Shown piece by piece: positions 17,488 through 25,039 of a stretch of 64,000 bases of DNA. The notes beneath the pieces are model-generated. The model saw only the letters and a list, made by a program, of their open reading frames with translations, was not told the origin of the DNA and did no database searches. Origin of the DNA: JBHIET01 sp046760785 (GTDB taxonomy: Bacteria; Chloroflexota; Anaerolineae; B4-G1); the NCBI GenBank assembly GCA_046760785.1, contig JBHIET010000007.1, positions 1 through 64,000 on the forward strand, given 5' to 3'. The translations under genes and the position numbers were made by a program. How positions within the stretch are numbered: the first letter of the stretch is position 1; each line of letters begins with the position of its first letter.

Positions 17488-18933
17488 ATGACCGGACCTT
17501 TCTCCCCACAGGTGCTCAGTGAGGAGGAAATCGCCTCGCTGCTGAGCCAGGTCAGTGACGAGGAGGTTGCCCACGCCCGCCAATTCTCGCTCACTCCGCT
17601 CAAGAGCACTATCCTCTATCGTGGCGAGCCGGGCGGCGCCGTCGTGCACGACGACGAGGGCAACACCTACATTGACTGCACCGCCCAGGCGTGGACGCTG
17701 AACGTCGGCTATTGCAACCCTGACGTGCTGGCAGCCGCGGTCGAGCAGATGAAATATCTCACCCACGTCCGTTATGGCTACCCCACCATCCCACGCATCA
17801 AACTGATCAACCGTCTCTCAACCCTCTTCCCCGGCGAAACCCGCAAAGTCTGCCTCAACATCCAGGGCGGCGGCGCGGCGATTGAGGCGGCGATGAAACT
17901 GGCGATGATCAACAAACCCGGCGCTGACATCTTCCTGGTCGCCTCACGTGGGTACCACGGCGCGTCACTGGCGACGATCACCGCCAGCCAATACTTCCCC
18001 CTCCTCACCCGCTTCCCCTGCTTGGGGCGCGACCAGTTCGTCTGCTTCGCCTACCCCTACTGCTACCGCTGTCCCCTGGGCCTCCCCTCTCCCACTGGGG
18101 GAGGGGGCTGTGGATTGGCCTGCCTCGATCTGGTGGAGCAGGCAATCCGCCATGCCAGTGGTTCCGTCGCCGGCCTGATCATCGAGCCGATGCAAGGGGC
18201 GGGCGGCCAGGTGCCCACTCCACCTGGCTACCTCGCCGGCCTGCAAGAACTCTGCCGCCGGCACGATATCTTTCTGATCTTCGACGAGTGTCAGACCGCG
18301 TTCGGGCGCATCGGCGCGATGAGCGCGGCGGAGTATTATGGCGTGATGCCCGATATGTTCGTGCTCTCCAAGGGGCTGGGAGGCGGCTTCCCCATCGGCG
18401 CGCTGGTGGCGCGGGCTGATCTCCTGGGCTTCACTATGGTTGAGGAACACACCACCTTCGGCTCCGACCCGCTGCCGTTTGCGGCCGCGCTGGCCAATAT
18501 CGAGGTCATCGAGCGCGCGAGGCTGTGCGAGCGGGCGCGGGCCCTGGGCGAGAAGGCCACCGCCTACCTGCGCCAACTGCAAGAGGAAATCGAGACCATC
18601 GGCGACGTGCGCGGCCCGGGGCTTTTCATCGGCGTCGAACTGGTGGAGGACCGCGAGAGCAAGGTCCCGGCGACGGAGCGGGCGGCTGCCTTCGTCGAGC
18701 TGGCGAAGAAACTCGGCGTCATCTTCGATCTCAGCATGCCCGAAATCGTGGACGGAAAGCCCACAATGCGCAACGTCGTCAAGATCAAGCCGCCGCTGAC
18801 CATCAACGACGAGCAGTTGGACCGGGTGCTGGAGACGTTCAAATTCTGTCTAGAGCAGGTCTCCCAGATCCCAGCGGATATGAAAGAGATGATCCTGCAA
18901 AAGATGATCGCTGAAGCAATTCCTGAGGGCTAG
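17488..18933 (+). CDS. Class III aminotransferase (PLP-dependent)
   Basis: About 481 residues from ATG 17488, preceded by AGGAGG at 17475-17480; an in-frame ATG at 17467 lies upstream of that site and is rejected. The family motifs are the GGGAAIEAAMKLA cofactor region, IIEPMQGAGG, the DE(C)Q aspartate that holds the pyridine nitrogen, and the PLP lysine in VLSKGLGGGFPIGA. Class III enzymes transfer amino groups from omega-amino acids or ornithine/GABA-like donors; the substrate is not identifiable. A short Cys/Gly-rich insertion at about 195-215 is encoded by a repeat-like run (CCCACTGGGGGAGGGGG) and may be a captured intergenic repeat. Confidence 0.85.
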   Translation: MTGPFSPQVLSEEEIASLLSQVSDEEVAHARQFSLTPLKSTILYRGEPGGAVVHDDEGNTYIDCTAQAWTLNVGYCNPDVLAAAVEQMKYLTHVRYGYPTIPRIKLINRLSTLFPGETRKVCLNIQGGGAAIEAAMKLAMINKPGADIFLVASRGYHGASLATITASQYFPLLTRFPCLGRDQFVCFAYPYCYRCPLGLPSPTGGGGCGLACLDLVEQAIRHASGSVAGLIIEPMQGAGGQVPTPPGYLAGLQELCRRHDIFLIFDECQTAFGRIGAMSAAEYYGVMPDMFVLSKGLGGGFPIGALVARADLLGFTMVEEHTTFGSDPLPFAAALANIEVIERARLCERARALGEKATAYLRQLQEEIETIGDVRGPGLFIGVELVEDRESKVPATERAAAFVELAKKLGVIFDLSMPEIVDGKPTMRNVVKIKPPLTINDEQLDRVLETFKFCLEQVSQIPADMKEMILQKMIAEAIPEG

Positions 18934-18941
18934 ATACCTCA

Positions 18942-21254
18942 ATGAGAAGCGAGCACCGCTATCTTCTCTCTATCGTTGCGGGTGTCATCGTGCTGGCGCT
19001 GTTGGTCTGGCTGACCATCGCCATGCCACCAGGCCCGGTTGACCCGCTGCCTATGATCTGCTTCGGCATGCTGATCGTCTTCACGACGACCTTCGGCGTG
19101 CCGCTTGCCGGGGGCTCGGTGTCGCTGCTGCCGATGACGACGGCTGCGGCCTATCTGGTGATGGGTCTGGTACCGGCTTGCTGGGCAGCGTTTGTGGGTG
19201 CCGTGGCCCACGGGGTCATCCGCTATCTCTGGGCCGAGCAGTTAGGAGAACAGCGGGAGCCAGGTGCCCTCAGGTTCATCGCTCTGACCGCAGCAAACGG
19301 TTCGATGAACTCAGGCAGCATCCTCGCCGGCGGCACGGTCTTCCAGTTATTGGGTGGCGTCACGCCACTGGCCGCGGTCGGCAACTCCAGCTTCCTGCCG
19401 CTGGTGCTCCTCGGCCTGGCCTATCTGACCGTTAACTACCTGATCGCGGGTGCCTACATCGCCGCGCGCGGGCGGGAATTGCTGCAACACTACCTGCGTT
19501 CGCTGCCCAACCTGATTTTCTACGAGGGAGGACCGTTACTCTTCGCACCGCTTACGGCGCTGGTCTACACACGGCTGGGCCTGGTGCAGTTTGGCCTCTT
19601 CGCTGTTCTGATCATCGTCTCGTCGCTCATCACACGCAACCTGGCCCTCACCAGCCGCAGGCTTGAACGGAGAGTGCAGGAACTGGATAGCCTCCAGGCG
19701 GTCGGGCAGGCACTCAGTGCGAGCCTGCACACAGAGACGGTTCTTTCGGCAATCTACGACCAGGTCGCACGGCTCATGCCAGCCCGCAATTTCTACGTCG
19801 CCCTGTACGATCCGGAGGCAGACGAAGTCTCGTTCCCGCTGGCCGTCGAGGACGGAGAGCGCGTGCAGTGGCGATCCCGCCGGATGGGCAGCGGCCTGAC
19901 CGAGCACATCCTGCGGACACGCGCGCCCTTGTTGATTCGAAGAGACGTTAAGACCACTCTGGAGAAGCTCGGGATAGACGCCATTGGGCGGGCGGCTGCC
20001 TGCTGGCTGGGGGTGCCCATCCTGGCCGGGGACGAGCCGCTCGGCGTCATCGCGGTGCAGTCATATTCCACACCAGAGGCTTATGACTCCTCCCATCAGG
20101 AAGTGCTCGTCACCATCGCCACCCAGGCCGGCGTGGCGGTCCAGAACGCCCGCCTGTACGCGCGCACCGACGAGGCGCTGACCCACCGCGTGCAAGAGCT
20201 CGATTCGATTCTCAGGACCACACGCGAGGGGATGCTGTTACTCGACCCGGAGTGGCGTGTGCTGGCCGCCAATCGTGCACTGGCCGACTTCGTGGGCGTC
20301 GCCCAGTCGGAGTTGACCGGCGCCCGGTTAGATGGAAGTGAGCCACCCATCACGCTGATTGGATACACGCCGGAAAATCTGAGGGCCGACTGCGAGGCCT
20401 TGGCTGGAGGAGAGTGGGGTCGCAGGCAGGCCATTGTCGCTCTCGGCCCGTCGGAGCGACACGTCGAGCGCACGCTTACCCCGGTACGCGACCAGGAAGG
20501 GGCGATCACCGGCTGGCTGCTCGTTTTGCGCGACATCACCGAGGAGATCGAGCTGGCGCGTCTCAAGGACGACATGACCCACATGCTGATCCACGACCTG
20601 CGCTCCCCACTGACGGTACTCAAAGGCAGCCTGCACTTCATGGAAGCCGCCTTTGTCAAGCAGGAGGCGGAGAACTTCGACAGACTGCTGGAGATGGCGC
20701 GACACAGCAGCGACCGCATGTTGGGTATGGTGGATGAGTTGCTTGACATCAGCAAGCTCGAAAGCGGCGAACTGCCCCTGCACCCCGAAGCGGTGGACGT
20801 GAGAGCGCTGTTGGAAGACGTCGCTGCCCGGCTCACCACGCTGGCCACCTCGGCCCGGATCACCCTCGAAATTTCAGCCGACCCGGGCCTGCCGCCGCTG
20901 TACGTGGATCCCCAACTGGTCGGTCGCGTCATGTACAACCTGCTGGACAATGCGATCAAATTCACGCCTGACGGCGGGCACGTCCGGCTGTGGACCCGGC
21001 TCGATCCAGAACTTGCCCCGGATCACCTGCTCGTCGGCGTGAGCGACACCGGCCCCGGCATCCCTGTCGAGGCGCAGCCCAAGTTGTTCGAGAAATTCCA
21101 GCAGGTTGCCTCCATAGAGGGCCGCCGATCCGGTACCGGCCTGGGGCTTCCTTTCTGCAAGCTGGTCGTCGAAGCGCACAGCGGAAGGATTTGGGTGGAA
21201 AGTGAAGTGGGGAAGGGAAGCACGTTTGTGATGGCGTTGCCGGTGGTAGAGTAG
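18942..21254 (+). CDS. Membrane sensor histidine kinase with GAF and PAS domains
   Basis: A 770-residue kinase. Residues 1-225 form about six to eight transmembrane helices. A GAF domain (about 255-410) and a PAS domain (about 420-540) follow, then the HisKA dimerisation helix with the phosphorylated histidine in MLIHDLRSPL (His551) and the HATPase core with N box DNAIKFTP, DTGPGIP and GTGLGLPF. It autophosphorylates and passes phosphate to a response regulator. No regulator gene is adjacent, so this is an orphan kinase. It starts nine bases after the aminotransferase stop codon. Confidence 0.9.
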   Translation: MRSEHRYLLSIVAGVIVLALLVWLTIAMPPGPVDPLPMICFGMLIVFTTTFGVPLAGGSVSLLPMTTAAAYLVMGLVPACWAAFVGAVAHGVIRYLWAEQLGEQREPGALRFIALTAANGSMNSGSILAGGTVFQLLGGVTPLAAVGNSSFLPLVLLGLAYLTVNYLIAGAYIAARGRELLQHYLRSLPNLIFYEGGPLLFAPLTALVYTRLGLVQFGLFAVLIIVSSLITRNLALTSRRLERRVQELDSLQAVGQALSASLHTETVLSAIYDQVARLMPARNFYVALYDPEADEVSFPLAVEDGERVQWRSRRMGSGLTEHILRTRAPLLIRRDVKTTLEKLGIDAIGRAAACWLGVPILAGDEPLGVIAVQSYSTPEAYDSSHQEVLVTIATQAGVAVQNARLYARTDEALTHRVQELDSILRTTREGMLLLDPEWRVLAANRALADFVGVAQSELTGARLDGSEPPITLIGYTPENLRADCEALAGGEWGRRQAIVALGPSERHVERTLTPVRDQEGAITGWLLVLRDITEEIELARLKDDMTHMLIHDLRSPLTVLKGSLHFMEAAFVKQEAENFDRLLEMARHSSDRMLGMVDELLDISKLESGELPLHPEAVDVRALLEDVAARLTTLATSARITLEISADPGLPPLYVDPQLVGRVMYNLLDNAIKFTPDGGHVRLWTRLDPELAPDHLLVGVSDTGPGIPVEAQPKLFEKFQQVASIEGRRSGTGLGLPFCKLVVEAHSGRIWVESEVGKGSTFVMALPVVE

Positions 21255-21308
21255 GCACATCGGCAAGTCACTGGTTTGCACCCTACAACCCGCGCCTGGA
21301 GATACAAG

Positions 21309-22868
21309 ATGCCACAGTACATCATCGCCCACGACGTGGGCACGAGCGGCAACAAGGCGGTGCTCGTGGATATGAAGGGGAACATCCACGGCAGCGCTTT
21401 CCAACCCTACCCGATCCATTATCCCCGACCCGACTGGGCCGAGCAGGAGCCGGAGGACTGGTGGAGCGCCGTCGCCGCCACCACGCGACAGGTGCTGGAG
21501 AAATCCACCGCCCCGCTCCGAGACGTATCGGCGATGGTCTACACCACCCAGATGCTGGGCATCGTCCCCATGGGGACCAACGGTCAGCCGCTGCGCCCGG
21601 CCATCATCTGGCTGGATGGGCGTGCGCCAGAGCAGGCGGAACGCATTATGCGCAAGTTCCTGGGGCGACGGGTCTTTGCCGCCGTCGCTGGTGCGGAACT
21701 CTCCGGCAAGGACGGCCTGCCCAAGTTGCTCTGGCTCAAGGAGAACGAGCCGGAGATCTACGACGGGATGACCTGCTTCCTGGACGTCAACGGCTACCTC
21801 ACCCACCGGGCCACGGGACGGATGGCCTTTGAGTGGTCGTGCGCTTCTGCCATTGGGTTCGACCTGAAGAAGAAGGACTGGCTGCGGGGGATCATCCGCT
21901 ACATCGGCCTGGACCTGAACAAGTTTCCCCCACTGGTGCGCTCGGTTGATCAGGTGGGTGGGCTGACGGCGGAGGCAGCGCGGGAGTGCGGGCTGCTGGA
22001 GGGAACTCCTGTCTTCGGTGGCGGCGGGGATGCGCCGGGGGCGGCGGTCGGCTCCGGAGCGGTCGGAGAGGGGGAGGGACACATTTATCTGGGCACCTCC
22101 GGCTGGGTGGGCGTCGTCACCCACAAGACCCCCACCGGCTGTCACGGCATCGCCTCCATCCAATCCTCTGATCCCGGCAAGGCGCTGCTCTTTGCGGAGA
22201 TGGAGACGGCGGGCGCGTGCCTCAAGTGGATCGCCGACGAGTTCTACCGTCACGAGCAGGCCGACCCCGCCATCCCCAACGTGTATGCACTGATGGACGA
22301 GAACGTGGAGAGCATCCCACCCGGGTCCGACTTCTTGATCTATACGCCGTGGATGTACGGGGAACGGGCCCCCGTCGCCGATACCTGGGTGCGCTCCACT
22401 TTCTTCAACCTGAGTGCCGACCACACGCGCGAGCATCTCCTGCGGGCGGTCTACGAGGGAGTGGCCTATAACCTGCGCTGGATGATCGAGATCGTGGAGA
22501 AGACCTTTGGCTTCCCGCTGCCCGTGTTGCGGGTCATCGGCGGGGGCGCGCGTGGCGCCCCGTGGATGCAGATCATCGCCGACGTGACTGGACGGCGGGT
22601 GGAAACCGTCGTCAATCCGCAGGAGGCGGGGGCGGTGGGCGCTGCGCTTACAGCCGGAATCGGCCTGGGGCTGTACTCCGACTTTGAGGCACTCAGGAAA
22701 GTCGTTTGCGTGGAGCGCGAGTTTGAGCCTCAGGCGTGCAACGCCGAGGTCTATGATTGCCTCTACCAGGCTTACCACCGCATCTACGGCTGCCTGCAGA
22801 AGCTGTACCGGGAGGTGAACGAAGTCCGGTTCGCAGAGCGCCGGGGGGAGGAAGTGGAGGAAGGTTGA
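21309..22868 (+). CDS. FGGY-family carbohydrate kinase
   Basis: About 519 residues from ATG 21309, chosen because the ATPase motif AHDVGTSGNKAVLVD follows directly. The two-domain FGGY fold is complete: the substrate-contact segment WLDGRAPEQAE, then YLGTSGWVGV and GGGARGAPWMQIIADVTGR near the C-terminus. Family members phosphorylate xylulose, glycerol, ribulose and other polyols with ATP. The gene lies directly before the GNAT/YoaP and RuBisCO-like genes with almost no spacing, so its product may feed the RuBisCO-like enzyme. Xylulokinase is the nearest generic label but should not be taken as the substrate. Confidence 0.85.
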   Translation: MPQYIIAHDVGTSGNKAVLVDMKGNIHGSAFQPYPIHYPRPDWAEQEPEDWWSAVAATTRQVLEKSTAPLRDVSAMVYTTQMLGIVPMGTNGQPLRPAIIWLDGRAPEQAERIMRKFLGRRVFAAVAGAELSGKDGLPKLLWLKENEPEIYDGMTCFLDVNGYLTHRATGRMAFEWSCASAIGFDLKKKDWLRGIIRYIGLDLNKFPPLVRSVDQVGGLTAEAARECGLLEGTPVFGGGGDAPGAAVGSGAVGEGEGHIYLGTSGWVGVVTHKTPTGCHGIASIQSSDPGKALLFAEMETAGACLKWIADEFYRHEQADPAIPNVYALMDENVESIPPGSDFLIYTPWMYGERAPVADTWVRSTFFNLSADHTREHLLRAVYEGVAYNLRWMIEIVEKTFGFPLPVLRVIGGGARGAPWMQIIADVTGRRVETVVNPQEAGAVGAALTAGIGLGLYSDFEALRKVVCVEREFEPQACNAEVYDCLYQAYHRIYGCLQKLYREVNEVRFAERRGEEVEEG

Positions 22869-23663
22869 ATGTTATCCATCCAGTTGCTGTCCCCTGACCG
22901 CTTGTGGGACATCCTGGATTTCTGCCCCGTGCATGCAGACCGGGAGGAGACCTGGTTCCCCGGGGACGTAGAACGGTATCGCCAGGGCCAGCACCGGCGC
23001 GCGGGCTTCCTGGCCCGCAAAATGGACGAGGGCGCCCGGCTGCAGGTGGCTTACCGGGACGGCGTCGCCGTCGGCTTCGTCGAGTATTACCCCATCGAGA
23101 TCACCAACCTGGAACTGGCAGGCCAGGACGTCCTCGCTATCTGGTGCATCCTCGTGCGTGACGAGCGGCAGGGCATCGGCAGCGCGCTTCTGCAAGCCTG
23201 CCTGGACGACGCCCGGGCGATGGGGCGCAAGGGAGTGGCGGTCACCTGCTGGGACCCGGTCTGGATGGGACGGGCGATCTTTGAGCGGGCTGGCTTTGTG
23301 GAGGTCGGTCCTGCCGGGACGAGCGGAGCTGTACTCTTCAGGCCCTTCACTGCCAATGCTGAGCCGCCCCGCTGGGTGGGGCGCAAGCCGGCGATGGAGT
23401 TGGTGGAAGGCAAAGTCGCCGTGGATGTCTTCCACACTGACCGCTGCCCCATCCATTGGCGCAACACGGCGCTGGTGCGGGAGGTGGCCCAGGCGTTCGG
23501 CGACGCGATCCTCTGGCGCGAGCACTGGACCGACAGACGGGAGGATATGTTGCATTATGGGACCGCCTACAGCATATACGCCAACGGCAAGCTTATTGCC
23601 GCCGGACCACCAGTGAAGCGAGAGCGGGTGCGGCAAGCCATACTCGAGACGCTGCTGGCCTGA
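22869..23663 (+). CDS. GNAT acetyltransferase with YoaP-like C-terminal domain
   Basis: A 264-residue two-domain protein that starts immediately after the stop of the kinase gene. Residues 1-155 are a GNAT fold with the acetyl-CoA loop RDERQGIGSALL. Residues about 180-264 resemble the YoaP-like/thioredoxin-like domain (VDVFHTDRCPIHWRNTALV), with a single cysteine in the position of the thioredoxin motif. The combination is known in Bacillus YoaP-type proteins, whose role is unclear. Its position inside the kinase/RuBisCO-like cluster hints at a metabolic or detoxification role. Confidence 0.75.
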   Translation: MLSIQLLSPDRLWDILDFCPVHADREETWFPGDVERYRQGQHRRAGFLARKMDEGARLQVAYRDGVAVGFVEYYPIEITNLELAGQDVLAIWCILVRDERQGIGSALLQACLDDARAMGRKGVAVTCWDPVWMGRAIFERAGFVEVGPAGTSGAVLFRPFTANAEPPRWVGRKPAMELVEGKVAVDVFHTDRCPIHWRNTALVREVAQAFGDAILWREHWTDRREDMLHYGTAYSIYANGKLIAAGPPVKRERVRQAILETLLA

Positions 23664-23684
23664 GATTAACTCAAGGAGGTTGGA

Positions 23685-24995
23685 ATGGAAAGACAAGACC
23701 TAGAGTCCCTGCCCCTCGCGCTGCCCGATGGGGTAGATTACGACGAGTATCTCATCGGCACGTATCTGGCTTCGTTCCCGGCCAGCGTACCCATCCCTCG
23801 TCTGGCCCCGGCGCTGGCCATCGAGCAATCCACCGGCACCTGGGTCCCGGTTCCGGGGGAGACCCTCGAGGTGCGCCGCCAGCACGTGGCAAAAGTCATC
23901 GGCGTCTACGAGGTGCCGGACCTGGAATACACCGTCCCGCCGAAGCTGGAGACGCGCAACTATGTCATCCAGATCGCCTTTCCCCAGGTCAACATCGGCT
24001 CGCAGATCCCGATGCTGTTGACGACAGTGGTGGGCAACATCTCGATGGGTGGCCGCATCAAGGTGCTCGACATCCGCTTCCCCAAAAAGTTTGTCGAGGG
24101 GTTCCAGGGACCCAAGTTCGGCATCCAGGGTGTACGGGAGGTGCTGGGTGTGTCCGACCGCCCGCTGCTCAACAACATGATCAAGCCCTGCACCGGCTAC
24201 ACGCCAGAGGTGGGGGTCGAGCTGTTCCGGGCAGCGGCCCTGGGCGGCTGCGACATCATCAAGGACGACGAGTTGTTGGCCAATGCCTCCTTCAACGAGG
24301 TGCAGGCGCGGGTAAAGCTCTACATGGAGGCGGAGCGACAGGTCTACGAGGAGACCGGCGAGCACACGTTGTACACCGTCAACGTCACCGACGAGATTCC
24401 GCAGGTCTTTGAGAACGCCCACCGGGCGGTAGAGCTGGGCTGCAACGCCCTTATGGTCAACTACCTGGCGACCGGCTTCCCGGTGCTGCGCGCGCTGGCA
24501 GAGGACCCCGAAATCAACGTGCCCATCCTGGGCCACATGGACGTGGCGGGGGCGTACTACATGTCGCCCTACCACGGTGTCACCTCGCACCTCATCCTGG
24601 GCAAGCTGCCCCGGTTGGCCGGCGCCGACATCGTCGTCTTCCCGGCCCCCTACGGCAAGGCCCCGGTGCTCAAGGACAAGTTCATCAACGTGGCCCGCAA
24701 CCTCTCCTTCCCCTTTCACGACATCAAGCCTACCTTTCCCATGGCCTCCGGCGGCATCACTCCCTCGATGGTGCCCAAGGTGATGAAGGACCTGGGGAGC
24801 GACATCGTCATTGGTTCTGGCGGCGGCATCCACGCCCACCCGGACGGGCCAGTGGCGGGCGGCAAGGCGTTCCGTCAGGCGATTGACGCCACGATGCAGG
24901 GCGTCCCACTCAAGGAGGCGGCCAAAGAGCATCTCGAGCTGGCGGCCTCTTTGGAAGCGTGGGCGGATCCGTTTGGGAAGGGGATTTCGCTGTAA
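23685..24995 (+). CDS. RuBisCO-like protein (form IV)
   Basis: A 436-residue protein of the RuBisCO large-chain superfamily. The metal-site motif is intact as DIIKDDE (Lys193, Asp195, Glu196, equivalent to Lys201, Asp203, Glu204 of plant RuBisCO), the first active-site lysine is kept in IKPCTGY (Lys167), and a loop-6-like lysine is in YGKAP (Lys325). The second lysine of the KPK motif is replaced by cysteine and the HIHRA histidine region is changed, so CO2 fixation is unlikely. Relatives act as enolases, isomerases or decarboxylases on sugar-phosphate-like substrates. AAGGAGGTTGG precedes the start. The FGGY kinase two genes upstream probably makes its substrate. Confidence 0.88.
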   Translation: MERQDLESLPLALPDGVDYDEYLIGTYLASFPASVPIPRLAPALAIEQSTGTWVPVPGETLEVRRQHVAKVIGVYEVPDLEYTVPPKLETRNYVIQIAFPQVNIGSQIPMLLTTVVGNISMGGRIKVLDIRFPKKFVEGFQGPKFGIQGVREVLGVSDRPLLNNMIKPCTGYTPEVGVELFRAAALGGCDIIKDDELLANASFNEVQARVKLYMEAERQVYEETGEHTLYTVNVTDEIPQVFENAHRAVELGCNALMVNYLATGFPVLRALAEDPEINVPILGHMDVAGAYYMSPYHGVTSHLILGKLPRLAGADIVVFPAPYGKAPVLKDKFINVARNLSFPFHDIKPTFPMASGGITPSMVPKVMKDLGSDIVIGSGGGIHAHPDGPVAGGKAFRQAIDATMQGVPLKEAAKEHLELAASLEAWADPFGKGISL

Positions 24996-25004
24996 GGAGG
25001 CGAA

Positions 25005-25035
25005 GAAACCAGGTTTTTCGGAAGAACCTGGTTTC
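25005..25035. terminator. Bidirectional terminator between convergent genes
   Basis: A perfect 11-bp hairpin: GAAACCAGGTT (25005-25015) and AACCTGGTTTC (25025-25035) with a nine-base loop. It lies between the convergent RuBisCO-like and VIT/vWA genes, five bases before the latter's stop codon. Confidence 0.7.
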
Positions 25036-25039
25036 TACC

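Noticed and set aside
23700..24932. A 410-residue minus-strand reading frame opposite the RuBisCO-like gene
   Set aside because: Antisense shadow; Val/Asp/His-rich composition typical of reversed GC-rich coding sequence.
23685..24995. A true CO2-fixing RuBisCO
   Set aside because: One of the KPK lysines and the HIHRA histidine region are changed, so a form IV RuBisCO-like protein is the better call.
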